64,000 nt of DNA from Actinomadura syzygii (GTDB lineage: Bacteria; Actinomycetota; Actinomycetes; Streptosporangiales; Streptosporangiaceae), in NCBI RefSeq assembly GCF_008085905.1, contig NZ_VSFF01000003.1, forward strand, positions 310,001-374,000. Reading direction: 5' to 3'. Shown here one piece after another: positions 15,871 through 25,154 of the stretch. The stretch's first letter is position 1; every line of letters begins with the position of its first letter. Both the position numbers and the translations under genes were made by a program. The notes under the pieces are model-generated. The model was not told the DNA's origin and did no database searches. It was given only the letters and a program-made list of their open reading frames with translations.

Positions 15871-16904
15871 CGGCCCGCCGCCGGGGCAGGCGTCGGCTCC
15901 TCCTGCGTCACGGGCCCATCCTCGCACCGCGCCCCGCTCCCCTCCCGCACGGGGGTGGTGGCGCGGGTGAGGCGGGCGGCCATCGCGGCGAGCCGCGCGG
16001 CGAGTTCGGGTGGGCCGTCGACCTCGAAGTCCAGGTCGAGGTAGGCGATGCGCAGCGCCGTCCACTCCAGGGAGTCGGGCGCCGTGCGGAGCCTGCAGGT
16101 GCGGTCGTCGACGGGCTCGACCTCCGCGCCGGTCACCCGGAACCGGTCGGCGAGCTGCGCCGCGGAGGCGTGCACGGTCAGCACCGCCCGCCCGGCGGGA
16201 CGCGCACCCGCCAGCGACCGGGCCACGAACGCGGCGGCGCCGGCGGCGGGCGGCTCGCGCGGCGGGCACCGCACCCCGGTGGGACGCGGGTCCGACAGCC
16301 GGTCGACGCGGAACGTCCGCCAGTCGGCGCGGCCGGTGTCGAAGGCGACCAGGTACCAGCGGCGCCCGGCCGACACCAGCCCGTGCGGTTCGACCAGGCG
16401 GCGGGTCTCGCCGTCGCCGCGGTCGCGGTAGGCGAAGCGGACCCGTTCGCCGTCGCGGGACGCGGCGGCCAGCACGGTCAGCGCCTCGGGGTCGGCGGCG
16501 GGACCGGCGGGCGGGCCGGTCAGCGGCGTCGTCGCGGCGTGCAGTGCGGTGACGCGGCGGCGCAGCCGGGCGGGCAGCACCTGCTCAAGCTTGGCCAGGG
16601 CCCGCACCGACGCCTCCCCGATGCCCTCGACCGCTCCCCCGGCCGCCGCGCGCAGGCCGACGGCGATCGCGACGGCCTCCTCGTCGTCCAGCAGCAGCGG
16701 CGGCATCGCCGTGCCCGCCTCCAGCCCGTATCCGCCCGCCGCGCCGGGCGTGGCGTGCACGGGGTAGCCGAGGTCGCGCAGCCGCTCCACGTCGCGGCGG
16801 ACGGTGCGGACGCTCACGCCGAGCCGCGCGGCCAGCTCCGGGCCGGGCCACTCGCGGCGGGTCTGCAGCAGCGACAGCAGCCGCAGCAGTCGTGCCGATG
16901 ACAT
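15867..16904 (-). CDS. HTH/WYL-domain transcriptional regulator (DeoR-like)
   Basis: The 345-residue protein has a winged HTH (about 1-55, WPGPELAARLGVSVRTVRRDVERL) and a WYL domain (about 140-215) in which RRWYLVAFDTGRADWRTFRVDR holds the motif. A C-terminal WCX-like region follows (about 235-325). WYL proteins sense nucleic acids or small ligands. It is divergent from the PPOX-type gene at 17052, which is its most likely target, and is coupled to the downstream IclR gene. Confidence 0.92.
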   Translation of the reverse strand: MSSARLLRLLSLLQTRREWPGPELAARLGVSVRTVRRDVERLRDLGYPVHATPGAAGGYGLEAGTAMPPLLLDDEEAVAIAVGLRAAAGGAVEGIGEASVRALAKLEQVLPARLRRRVTALHAATTPLTGPPAGPAADPEALTVLAAASRDGERVRFAYRDRGDGETRRLVEPHGLVSAGRRWYLVAFDTGRADWRTFRVDRLSDPRPTGVRCPPREPPAAGAAAFVARSLAGARPAGRAVLTVHASAAQLADRFRVTGAEVEPVDDRTCRLRTAPDSLEWTALRIAYLDLDFEVDGPPELAARLAAMAARLTRATTPVREGSGARCEDGPVTQEEPTPAPAAGR

Positions 16905-17051
16905 CCCCCCAGTATGCGCGGCGACGCGGACAGCCCCTGACCGCTTTCCTCCGGCGGGCGGGGTAGGACGGCGGGGACGCGGCGATGAGTTTCCGCCGCC
17001 CGTCCCGTCTACATGTGCACGGTACGACCGAGCGTGAAGGAGGACGAGAAC

Positions 17052-17576
17052 ATGACCGTTCGCGAACCCGTCGAGGTCCGCAACCTCGACATCTACGGCG
17101 GCGGCGAGCTGGCCTGGGACACCGTGCGGGACGCCCTGACCGCGGCGCTGCCGAAGATGGAGACGCCGGTGTTCCTCGGCACCGTCAGCCCGGACGGGCG
17201 CCCGCACTCGGCGGGCGTCGGCGCCCTCTGGCACGACGGCGACCCGTACTTCACCAGCGGGCCCGGCACCCGCAAGTCCCGCGACCTGGCGGCCAACCCG
17301 GCGTGCACGCTGTCGATCCGCACGGCGGTCGCGGACGTGGTGCTGGAAGGCGAGGCGCTGCGCGTCACCGACCCGGCCGTGCTGGAGCCGGTCGCCGCCG
17401 GATACCGGGCGGGCGGCTGGCCCGCGCAGGTCGACGGCGACGCCTTCACCGCCCCGTTCAGCGCACAGAGCGCGGGCCCGCCGCCCTGGCACCTGTACCG
17501 CCTCACCGTGCGGACGGCGGTCGCGGTCGGCATCACCGAGCCGTTCGGCGCGACCCGGTGGACCTTCGCGTCCTGA
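17052..17576 (+). CDS. pyridoxamine 5'-phosphate oxidase-family protein
   Basis: The 174-residue protein has the split-barrel FMN-binding fold: FLGTVSPDGRPHSAGVGALWHDG, then TSGPGTRKSRDLAANPACTLSI, the usual cofactor-contact block. Such proteins use FMN or F420 in actinomycetes; the sequence does not decide which. The ATG at 17052 has GGAGG about 9 bases upstream, and is preferred over GTG/ATG starts further up. It is divergent from the WYL regulator, a common pairing that suggests repression by it. Confidence 0.88.
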   Translation: MTVREPVEVRNLDIYGGGELAWDTVRDALTAALPKMETPVFLGTVSPDGRPHSAGVGALWHDGDPYFTSGPGTRKSRDLAANPACTLSIRTAVADVVLEGEALRVTDPAVLEPVAAGYRAGGWPAQVDGDAFTAPFSAQSAGPPPWHLYRLTVRTAVAVGITEPFGATRWTFAS

Positions 17577-17670
17577 CCGCCGTCGGTCCGGGGCGGCGTC
17601 GACTTTGGTCTACCGGGCATGGCCGTCCGGGCGCTGCGCCCAGCCCCGCCCGCCGCCGACACTCGGGGGC

Positions 17671-18450
17671 ATGACAGGGGGATTCTCGCTGCGCGGCGCG
17701 CCCGCGCGCCGCTGGACGCTCGTCCGCGACGGGCGCCGGCTGGAGGTCGAGACCGCGCGGGTCGGCTGGGACCGGGCCGTCCGCCTGTTCGTGGACGGCG
17801 AACCCGCCGGGGACACCACCACGGACGAGATGAAGGCCGAGCTGCCGTACGGGGAGATGCGCGTCGCGGTGGCGTTCGACCTGCACGGCCTGGTCGACGG
17901 GCAGGCGGCGCGCTGCGACCTCGTCCCCGCCACCGGCGAGGACGGGGACGGGGACGGCGACTCGGGCGGGGGCCGGGTCGCGTTCGCGCCGGGCGCGGGG
18001 ACGCGGGCGGCCCGGCGGGAGGCGCTGGCGCGGGCGCATCCGTTCCTGTACGCCTCCCGGCACGTGGCGGCGGCGACCGCGAAGGTGCTGCTCCCGCTGC
18101 TCGGGATCAGCGTGCTGATCAGGGTGCTGCTCGGCGCGGTGCCGTGGCCGGACGTCCCGTGGCCGGACGTGCGGCTCCCCGACGTCGACGCGCCGTCGAT
18201 CCCCTGGCCGGACGTCCCCTGGCCGAACCTGCCCGATCTGCCCGATCTGCCGGAGGTGTCCGCGCCGCCGTGGCTGGCGGCGGTCCTGGCGGCGGCGAAG
18301 TTCGCGGTGCCGATCCTGATCGCGGTGGTCGTGGCGGCGCGCGAGGCCCACCGCCGCAAGCGCACACCCGCCCCGCCCGCCGAAGAGCCGCAGAAGGCAG
18401 GGCCGGAGACGCCGGAGGCCAGCGCCGAACTGGAAGGGCGCGGATCGTAG
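17671..18450 (+). CDS. membrane protein with WPDV repeats (unrecognised)
   Basis: I do not recognise this 259-residue protein. Residues 1-85 look beta-rich and soluble. Then come a GDGDGDS acidic patch, a membrane helix (about 132-152), a low-complexity segment of PWPDV/LPDV/PWPNLPDLPDLPEV repeats (about 152-190), a second helix (about 195-220) and a charged tail. It reads in the same direction as, and 11 bases before, the SDR gene. The repeat segment would lie outside or between helices. No function is proposed. Confidence 0.7.
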   Translation: MTGGFSLRGAPARRWTLVRDGRRLEVETARVGWDRAVRLFVDGEPAGDTTTDEMKAELPYGEMRVAVAFDLHGLVDGQAARCDLVPATGEDGDGDGDSGGGRVAFAPGAGTRAARREALARAHPFLYASRHVAAATAKVLLPLLGISVLIRVLLGAVPWPDVPWPDVRLPDVDAPSIPWPDVPWPNLPDLPDLPEVSAPPWLAAVLAAAKFAVPILIAVVVAAREAHRRKRTPAPPAEEPQKAGPETPEASAELEGRGS

Positions 18451-18461
18451 ACTCCTCGGTC

Positions 18462-19253
18462 ATGAGCGACCGGCCGTCACCCGTCCCGTACCTGTCGGAG
18501 CTGTTCTCGCTGGAGGGCAGGGTCGCGGTGGTGACGGGCGGCAGCTCGGGGATCGGCCGGGCGATCGCGGTCGCGCTGGCGCGGGCGGGCGCGTCCGTGG
18601 TGGTCGTGGCGCGGCGGGAGGCGGAGCTGGCCGCGACCGTCGGCGAGCTGGAGGGGCACGGCCGCCGGGCTGCGTGGGTCGGCGCCGACCTCGGTTCGCG
18701 GGACGGCGTGGCGCGCGCCGCCGAGTCCGCGGCGGCGGCGTTCGGGGAGCCGGACATCCTGGTGAACGCGGCGGGGGTGAACCTGCGCCCGCCGATGGAC
18801 GAGCTCGGCGCGGACGTCTGGGACACCACGATGGCGGTGAACCTGGACGCGCCGTTCCTGCTCGGCCAGCGGTTCGGGCCCGCGATGGCGCGGCGCGGCT
18901 TCGGGCGGCTGATCCACATCGCGTCGCAGCAGGCGTTCCGCGCGTCGGTGACCAGCGGCGCGTACGGGGTGTCGAAGGCGGGGCTGGTCGCGCTGGCCCG
19001 GTCGCAGGCCGAGGCGTGGTCGGGTCGCGGCGTGACCGCCAACACGCTGGTGCCGGGGTTCGTGATGACGCCGCTGAACGCGCGGCTGTCCGGCGACCCG
19101 GCGATGGTGAAGGCCCTCGCCGAGCGGACGATGACCGGCCGCAACGGCGTCGCGGACGACTTCGCGGGCGCGGCGGTGTTCCTGGCGTCGGCGGCGTCCG
19201 GCTACGTCACCGGCCAGTCGATCTTCGTGGACGGCGGCTTCTCCGCCCACTGA
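18462..19253 (+). CDS. short-chain dehydrogenase/reductase
   Basis: The 263-residue classical SDR has the NAD(P) motif TGGSSGIG (about 27-34), NAAG near residue 102, and the catalytic Ser...YGVSK (Tyr about 167, Lys about 171). The C-terminal VTGQSIFVDGGFSAH is typical of gluconate 5-dehydrogenase/FabG-like members. Variable Arg in the VVVARRE segment suggests NADPH. It follows a WPDV-repeat membrane protein gene and is convergent with a LOG-like gene. The substrate is unknown. Confidence 0.9.
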   Translation: MSDRPSPVPYLSELFSLEGRVAVVTGGSSGIGRAIAVALARAGASVVVVARREAELAATVGELEGHGRRAAWVGADLGSRDGVARAAESAAAAFGEPDILVNAAGVNLRPPMDELGADVWDTTMAVNLDAPFLLGQRFGPAMARRGFGRLIHIASQQAFRASVTSGAYGVSKAGLVALARSQAEAWSGRGVTANTLVPGFVMTPLNARLSGDPAMVKALAERTMTGRNGVADDFAGAAVFLASAASGYVTGQSIFVDGGFSAH

Positions 19254-19274
19254 ACCGCCTGCCCCGCGCCCGGG

Positions 19275-19766
19275 CTAGGGCCACAGGCCGGTGGCGCGGA
19301 CGGCTTCGCCCGGGTCGGCGGCATGGACGATCCCGCCGACCGGGCGGCCCTCCTCGTCGTGGACGCGCCATCCGCCGACCTGCACGACGGGGACGGTGCC
19401 GCGCCGCAGGGCGAGGGCCAGTTCCGACAGCGTCCCCCACGACCCGCCGACGACGATCACGGCGTCGGCGGCGTTGACGACGAGGTTGTTGCGGGCCTGG
19501 CCGAGGCCGGTCGGCAGCACGACCGACAGGTCGGACGCGGCGGCGGCGCGGTCGGCGGCGGGCAGCACCCCGACGACCGTCCCGCCGGCGGAGCGGGCGC
19601 CGGCCGCGGCGGCGGCCATGACCCCGCCGAGCCCGCCGCAGAGCACCACCGCGCCGCGGGCGGCCAGGAGCCGCCCGGTCTCGTGGGCGCGGTCCCATTC
19701 GCGTTCGGTGCACTCCCCCGGCCCGCACACCGCCACCTGGACCGGCGGCCGCTCCGCCCGAGGCAC
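19275..19766 (-). CDS. TIGR00725/LOG-like nucleotide-binding protein
   Basis: The 163-residue protein has the Rossmann-like fold of TIGR00725, related to LOG phosphoribohydrolases and the DprA core: VAVCGPGECTERE, CGGLGGVMAAAAAGA and VGGSWGTLSELALAL. The last is the counterpart of the PGGxGTxxE motif but with GGSWGTLSE. It may cleave or bind a nucleotide, but activity cannot be assigned. It starts with GTG, 7 bases after the pterin dehydratase stop, so the two are co-transcribed. Confidence 0.85.
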   Translation of the reverse strand: MPRAERPPVQVAVCGPGECTEREWDRAHETGRLLAARGAVVLCGGLGGVMAAAAAGARSAGGTVVGVLPAADRAAAASDLSVVLPTGLGQARNNLVVNAADAVIVVGGSWGTLSELALALRRGTVPVVQVGGWRVHDEEGRPVGGIVHAADPGEAVRATGLWP

Positions 19767-19773
19767 GGCCGGG

Positions 19774-20073
19774 CTACGCCGCCCCGTGCCGGGCCGCGAT
19801 CGCGTCGATCTTCGCGGCGAGGTCGAAGTCCTTGCCGGTCAGGCCCCCCGCGCTGTGCGTGGACAGCGCGAACGCCACGGTCCGCCAGCGGATGTCGATG
19901 TCGGGGTGGTGGTCGGCGTCCTCGGCGGCGCGGGCGACGTCGGTGACCACGTCGATCCCGGCCAGGAACGAGGGCGCCTCGACCCGGCGGCGGATCTGGT
20001 CGCCGTCCCGCGTCCAGGCGGGCAGGTCGCGGAGGCGTTCGGCGACGGCGGCGTCGTCGAGCGTGTCGGCCAT
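19774..20073 (-). CDS. 4a-hydroxytetrahydrobiopterin dehydratase (PCD/DCoH)
   Basis: The 99-residue protein has the PCD length and the motif EDADHHPDIDIRW, where the paired His bind the pterin, plus LSTHSAGGLTGKDFDLAAKID. It would recycle pterin-4a-carbinolamine or act in molybdopterin/pterin metabolism. The ATG at 20073 follows GGGAG at a good distance. An aromatic amino acid hydroxylase gene is not seen nearby; the molybdoenzyme at 8.6 kb gives a loose pterin link only. Confidence 0.92.
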   Translation of the reverse strand: MADTLDDAAVAERLRDLPAWTRDGDQIRRRVEAPSFLAGIDVVTDVARAAEDADHHPDIDIRWRTVAFALSTHSAGGLTGKDFDLAAKIDAIAARHGAA

Positions 20074-20142
20074 CGGGCTCACTCCCTGTTCGTCGGCGCT
20101 GATGCCCCTCTCCTTCCGAGTACATCACGGACCCGCCGCCGG

Positions 20143-22272
20143 TCACCCGGAGGGCGAGGTCAGGTCGTACAGGACGACCCCGCCGACCGTGGTGGCGGTG
20201 TAGTGCGCGGCGACCCATTCGCTGATCGTCTGCGCGGCGTCGCTGCCGCCGCCGCGTCCGCCGGGGCCCCCTCGGCCTCCGGGGCCGTTTCGGCCGCCGC
20301 CGATGAAGTAGTGGATCCGTCCCTGGCGGGTGAGGCGCTGGAACTCGGCGAGGGTGGGCGCGGGGTCGGTGCCGTTGAACCCGCCGACCGCCATCACCGG
20401 GCGGCGGACGGCGAGCTGGTACCCGGCGGCGGTGTTGGACCCGACGGCCGCCGCGACCCAGCTGTAGGAGTCCGCGTCGGCGGTGAGGGCGGCTTTCACG
20501 GCTGCGGTGGGCGTCCCGGCGCCGAGCAGCCCGCCCGGCGCCCCACCGGGCGGCCCGCCGGGGAATCCGGTGCGGGGGCCGGTCGCGCCTCCGCCGCCTG
20601 GCGCGCCGCCGGGCGCGGTCCGGCCGGGCGGATTGCCGGTCAGCGGCGGCGCGCCGGGGTTCCAGCCGCCGGGTCCGCCGCGTCCGGGCGCACCTCCTGG
20701 GCGTCCCGGGCCGCGGCGGCCGGGGCCGAAGCCGCGGGACGTCGCGGGCCCGGCGGTGACGATCGCGCCGGTGTGCGGGGTCGCGGTGGTCTGCACGGCG
20801 TAGGCGGCGGGCCCGGCGAGGCAGGACAGGACGGTCAGGACGACGACGCCCGCCGCGACGCCCCGCCCGCGCGGCACCCGCCCCGCGAGCGCCCCGGCGA
20901 ACCGTCCCGCCAGTCGTCGCGCGAAGGGCACGGCCGCCAAAGCCGCCGCCGAGACGAGTCCGGTGGACAGGACGAGAGGGGCGAGCCAGGGATGCCAGTC
21001 CGGGGACCGTCCGAGCAGCACGTACGCCCACACCGCCGTGACCGCGACCGTCGCCGCCGTCACGGCGGCTCCGGCGGGATGGCGGCGGCGCTCCCACAGC
21101 AGTGCCGCTCCGGCGCCGATGAGCGCGGCGATCGCGGGGGTGAGCGCGACGGTGTAGTACTCGTGGAAGATCCCGCGCATGAAGCTGAACACGGCGGCGG
21201 TGAGCAGCAGCCATCCGCCCCACAGCGCGAGGGCGGCCCGGTCGGGGTCGGCGCGGGGCGCGCGGCGCGTCGTCCACAGCCCGGCGGCGAGGAGGATCAG
21301 CGCGGCGGGCAGCAGCCAGGACACCTGGCCGCCGATGACGGGGCCGAACATGCGTCCCCATCCGGCGTCCTGGTCGAGGTTGCCGAGACCGCCGGTCTCC
21401 TCGCCGTTGAGCCGTCCGAGGCCGTTGTAGCCGAGCGCGAGTTCCAGCACCGAGTCGTGCTGCGACCCGCCGATGTAGGGCCGTGACGAGGCGGGCGTCA
21501 GCGCCACGGCGGCGACCCACCATCCGGCCGCGGCGAGCAGCACGCCCCCGGCGGCGGTGAGCTGCCACAGCCGCCGCCGGACGCCGGTGGGCGCGGCGGC
21601 GAGGTAGACCAGCGCGAACACCGGGACGACCAGGAACGCCTGCAGCATCTTGGCCAGGAAACCCGTCCCGGCGCAGGCCGCGGCGAACAGCAGCCAGCGG
21701 GTGCCGGCGGTCTCCTGCGCGCGGAGCGTCCCGTAGGCGGCGAGGGTCATCAGCAGGACCATCAGCGCGTCGGGGTTGTTGAACCGGAACATCAGCGCGG
21801 CGACGGGGGTGAGGGCGAGGACCGCCCCGGCGAGCAGCGCCGCCCAGGCGGGGAACCGGCGCCGCACCGCCGCGTGCACGACCCCCACCGTCGCGACGCC
21901 CATCAGCGCCTGCGGGACCAGGATGCTCCAGGAATTCACGCCGAACACGCGGGCGGTGAGGGCCATCGGCCACAGCGCGGCGGGCGGTTTGTCGACGGTG
22001 ATGGCGTTCGCGGCGTCGGACGAGCCGAAGAAGAACGCCTTCCAGCTCGACGCCCCGGCCTGGACGGCGGCGGAGTAGTAGGCGTTCGCCCACCCGGACG
22101 CGCCGAGCCCCCGCACGTACAGGACGCCGGTCGCGGCCAGCAGGGCCAGCAGCGCGGGCCGTTCCCAGGCCGCGCGTCCGGCGGGCCCGCGCAGCAGGCG
22201 CCGCGGGAGCCCGCGCAGGGCCGGGCGCGGCTGGGGCGGCGTGGTCGGGACGGCGCCGATCGTGGAGGTCAT
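20143..22272 (-). CDS. ArnT/YkcB-like membrane mannosyl- or glycosyltransferase (GT39-type)
   Basis: The 709-residue protein has about eleven membrane helices and the family motif ITVDKPPAALW (91-101), the DKPP donor-loop signature of ArnT and YkcB-like GT-C enzymes. Residues about 490-575 form a Gly/Pro/Arg-rich low-complexity linker, followed by a soluble C-terminal domain (about 580-709) as in YkcA/YkcB proteins. It should transfer a sugar from polyprenyl phosphate to an envelope polymer or lipid. Its ATG overlaps the stop of the GT2/GtrA gene that likely makes and flips its donor. Confidence 0.87.
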   Translation of the reverse strand: MTSTIGAVPTTPPQPRPALRGLPRRLLRGPAGRAAWERPALLALLAATGVLYVRGLGASGWANAYYSAAVQAGASSWKAFFFGSSDAANAITVDKPPAALWPMALTARVFGVNSWSILVPQALMGVATVGVVHAAVRRRFPAWAALLAGAVLALTPVAALMFRFNNPDALMVLLMTLAAYGTLRAQETAGTRWLLFAAACAGTGFLAKMLQAFLVVPVFALVYLAAAPTGVRRRLWQLTAAGGVLLAAAGWWVAAVALTPASSRPYIGGSQHDSVLELALGYNGLGRLNGEETGGLGNLDQDAGWGRMFGPVIGGQVSWLLPAALILLAAGLWTTRRAPRADPDRAALALWGGWLLLTAAVFSFMRGIFHEYYTVALTPAIAALIGAGAALLWERRRHPAGAAVTAATVAVTAVWAYVLLGRSPDWHPWLAPLVLSTGLVSAAALAAVPFARRLAGRFAGALAGRVPRGRGVAAGVVVLTVLSCLAGPAAYAVQTTATPHTGAIVTAGPATSRGFGPGRRGPGRPGGAPGRGGPGGWNPGAPPLTGNPPGRTAPGGAPGGGGATGPRTGFPGGPPGGAPGGLLGAGTPTAAVKAALTADADSYSWVAAAVGSNTAAGYQLAVRRPVMAVGGFNGTDPAPTLAEFQRLTRQGRIHYFIGGGRNGPGGRGGPGGRGGGSDAAQTISEWVAAHYTATTVGGVVLYDLTSPSG

Positions 22273-23600
22273 CTGATGTCTTCCCGCTTTCCTGTGTGGC
22301 TTGGGTGCAGGTCGGGCGAGGTCGCGGAGTCGGAGTCGGAGTCGGGTTCGGGGAGGCGGCGGGGGTGGAAGATCCAGGCGCGCATCAGCAGGAACCGGAC
22401 GAGGGTGGCGGCGGCGTTGGCGGTGACGACGGCGGCGATCTCGACGGTGCGGGACGCGCCGGGCGCGGCGGCGTGCGCGAGCGCGAGGCCGCCGGTGCTG
22501 AGGGCGAGGCCGAGCAGGAACGCCAGGCCGCCTTCGAGCTGGTGGCGCAGGGCGCGGCGGGTCCCGGTGACGCCGAAGGTGAAGCGCCGGTTGGCGGCGG
22601 TGTTGGCGGCGGTCGCCACGGCCAGCGACAGCGCGTTCGCCCACAGCGGTCCGGTGACGAGCCGCAGCAGCACGAACAGGGCGAGCTGCGCCAGCGTGCT
22701 GACCGCGCCGATGACGGCGAAGGCGGGCAGCTGCCGCGCCATGCCCGCGGGGAGTGCGGCGGGCGGGCCGGGGCGGCGGCGGACGGGGGCGCGGAACGCG
22801 CCGGTGAGGATGCGGCGGGCGACGCGGGCCATGCCGAGCAGGTCGTCGCGGGCGGTGCGCAGGACGTCGACGCGGCTGTCGGGGTCGTCGACCCAGTCGA
22901 CCGGGACCTCGTGGATGCGCAGCCCGCCGCGCTGGGCGAGGAGCAGCAGTTCGGTGTCGAAGAACCACTCCTCGTCCTCGACGGCGGGCAGCAGCGCCTG
23001 GACGATCTCGGTGCGGGCGGCCTTGAACCCGCACTGGGCGTCGGTGAACCGGGCGGCGAGCGCGGCGCGCAGCAGCAGGTTGTAGCAGCGGGACACGACC
23101 TCGCGGCGGGGCCCGCGGACGACGGCGGAGCCGCGGGTGAGGCGGGACCCGATGGCGAGGTCGCTGTGCCCGGAGATCAGCGGCGCGACCAGCGGGAGGA
23201 ACGCGTCGAGGTCGGTGGACAGGTCGACGTCCATGTAGGCGACGACGTCGGCGTCGCTGGCGCCCCACACGTGCCGCAGCGCCCGGCCGCGTCCCTTGCC
23301 CTCCAGCCGGACGGCGCGGACGGCGGGCAGCCGCGCCGCGAGCCGTTCGGCGATCGGCCAGGTGCCGTCGGTGCTGGCGTTGTCGGCGACGGTGATCCGG
23401 AACCGGTAGGGGAACGTGCCGTCGAGGTAGGCGTGGAGGCGTTCGACGCTGGCGGCGAGGGCGCGTTCCTCGTTGTGGACGGGGACGACCACCTCGACGA
23501 GCCGTCCCTGCCCGCGCGTGCCGCCGGGCCGTGGGACCGGCGCGTCCGCGACGGGATCGGTGACGGAGCCGGTGGCAGTGCCGGTGACGGGGTGACTCAT
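22269..23600 (-). CDS. bifunctional GT2 glycosyltransferase / GtrA flippase-like protein
   Basis: The 443-residue protein fuses a dolichyl-phosphate-glucose-synthase-like GT2 domain (about 35-270; VADNASTDGT at 71-80, DVDLSTD at 124-130, FTDAQCGFKAARTE) with a four-helix GtrA domain (about 295-415). The first part should make polyprenyl-phosphate-sugar and the second move it across the membrane. It lies between a sensor kinase gene and an ArnT-like transferase gene, giving a complete modify-and-regulate set. Confidence 0.9.
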   Translation of the reverse strand: MSHPVTGTATGSVTDPVADAPVPRPGGTRGQGRLVEVVVPVHNEERALAASVERLHAYLDGTFPYRFRITVADNASTDGTWPIAERLAARLPAVRAVRLEGKGRGRALRHVWGASDADVVAYMDVDLSTDLDAFLPLVAPLISGHSDLAIGSRLTRGSAVVRGPRREVVSRCYNLLLRAALAARFTDAQCGFKAARTEIVQALLPAVEDEEWFFDTELLLLAQRGGLRIHEVPVDWVDDPDSRVDVLRTARDDLLGMARVARRILTGAFRAPVRRRPGPPAALPAGMARQLPAFAVIGAVSTLAQLALFVLLRLVTGPLWANALSLAVATAANTAANRRFTFGVTGTRRALRHQLEGGLAFLLGLALSTGGLALAHAAAPGASRTVEIAAVVTANAAATLVRFLLMRAWIFHPRRLPEPDSDSDSATSPDLHPSHTGKREDIR

Positions 23601-23678
23601 GGGTTCGAGGCTGGTCGGCGGGCGTGGGAGCCCCCTGAGCCGGACATGAAGCCCGCATGAGAAACCCCGGGGGCCGGG

Positions 23679-25154
23679 TCAGTCGCCCGGGGTGGGGGTG
23701 CCGGGGAGGTGGACGCGGGCGAGGGTGCCGCCGCCGGGCGCGGGCTCCAGGGCGACGCGTCCGCCGGACTCGGCGACGACCCGCGCGACGATCGACAGGC
23801 CGAGTCCGGAGCCGGGCAGGCTCCGCGCGGACGGCGACCGCCAGAACCGGTCGAAGACGTGGGGGAGGTCTTCGGTGGGGATGCCGGGTCCGTGGTCGCG
23901 GACGGTGAGTTCCCCGCCGGTGAGGCGGACGTCGACGGTCCCGCCGGGTGGGGAGAATTTGACGGCGTTGTCGAGGAGGTTCACGGCGGCGCGTTCGAGG
24001 GAGGCGGGGTCGCCGTGGACGTACCAGGGTTGGGTGTGGGCGTTGATGGTGAGGTCGGGGCCGCGGAGCCGGGCGCGGTCGACGGCGCGGGCGAGGACGT
24101 CGTGGAGGGGGACGGTCTCGGGGATGGTGCGGGTCTCGTCGGGGCGGGCGAGTTCCAGGAGGTCGCCGACGAGGCTGGTGAGTTCTTGCATTTGTGCTTT
24201 GACGCTGGTGAGGAGGTCGTGGCGGGCGGGGGCTGGGAGGTCGCGGCCGGTGGCTTCGGCGCGTAGGAGGAGGTCGATGTTGGTGCGGAGGCTGGTGAGG
24301 GGGGTGCGCAGTTCGTGTCCGGCGTCGGCGATGAGTTGGGATTGGTGTTCGCGGGAGGCGGCGAGCGCGGCGGTCATGCTGTTGAAGGACCGGCCGAGCC
24401 GGGCGATCTCGTCGGTGCCCTCCTCGGGGATGCGGACGGCGAGGTCTTCGGTGCGGGCGATGTGCTCGACGGCGTCGGTCAGCTCGTCCACGGGCCGCAG
24501 CGAGGCGCGGGCGATCATCAGCCCGGCGCCCGCCGAGGCCAATACGCCGAGGGCGGTGACGGCGGCCAGGAGCAGGGCGAGGTTGTCCAGGGGGCCTTGG
24601 ACCTCGTCCAGCGACAGCGCGAACGACACCGCCGCGCGCTCGCCCCGGTCGGTGCGGAACGGGCGGGTGAGGACCCGGACGCGGTCTTTCGTCCCGTCGG
24701 CGGTGACGCCGTCGCCGTCGCGGTAGAGGGGGCCGCTTTCGCCGCGGGCGACCCGTACGTCGGCGGCGGTGACGGTCAGGGAGCCCGAGCCGGGGACGGT
24801 GCATATCCGTCCGCGGGCGTCGATGAGCTGCACGATCTCGAACGGTCCGGGCGGGCGGGCGCCGCCCGCGGTGGGGCGTCCGGAGCAGGCGGCGAGCGCT
24901 TCGGCGAGCTGCCGGGCGACGGGGCGCGCGGGGCCCTCCCCCTCGGGGCCGGGCGGTCCGCCGGACACGGCGGCCAGCCGCCGGTCCAGTTCGCGGTAGA
25001 GCTGGTTGCGGGTGATCAGCCACCCGGCGGTCGCGCAGGCGGCGACGGCGAGCGCGACGGCCACCGCGGTGAGCAGCGCCATCCGCGCGCGCAGCGTGAG
25101 CCGCCGGGTGACGGGCCCCCGTCCTCCCGCACCCCGTCCCGCCGGGGTGGTCAC
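23679..25154 (-). CDS. HAMP-domain sensor histidine kinase
   Basis: The 491-residue kinase has a first membrane helix (about 26-47), an extracytoplasmic sensor of about 140 residues containing Cys90 and Cys118, a second helix (about 190-214), HAMP (to about 265), the phospho-acceptor His280 in [14 protein letters not shown], and an ATPase domain with [14 protein letters not shown] and DHGPGIP. It starts with GTG overlapping the response regulator stop. It probably senses an envelope signal and controls the two glycosyltransferase genes that follow after a 78-base gap. Confidence 0.93.
   Translation of the reverse strand: MTTPAGRGAGGRGPVTRRLTLRARMALLTAVAVALAVAACATAGWLITRNQLYRELDRRLAAVSGGPPGPEGEGPARPVARQLAEALAACSGRPTAGGARPPGPFEIVQLIDARGRICTVPGSGSLTVTAADVRVARGESGPLYRDGDGVTADGTKDRVRVLTRPFRTDRGERAAVSFALSLDEVQGPLDNLALLLAAVTALGVLASAGAGLMIARASLRPVDELTDAVEHIARTEDLAVRIPEEGTDEIARLGRSFNSMTAALAASREHQSQLIADAGHELRTPLTSLRTNIDLLLRAEATGRDLPAPARHDLLTSVKAQMQELTSLVGDLLELARPDETRTIPETVPLHDVLARAVDRARLRGPDLTINAHTQPWYVHGDPASLERAAVNLLDNAVKFSPPGGTVDVRLTGGELTVRDHGPGIPTEDLPHVFDRFWRSPSARSLPGSGLGLSIVARVVAESGGRVALEPAPGGGTLARVHLPGTPTPGD

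Noticed and set aside
20143..25023. One very long minus-strand frame (over 1600 codons)
   Set aside because: Only its 3' 709 codons read as a protein (the ArnT-like enzyme). Upstream it is an Arg/Pro-rich shadow of the GT2/GtrA and kinase genes.
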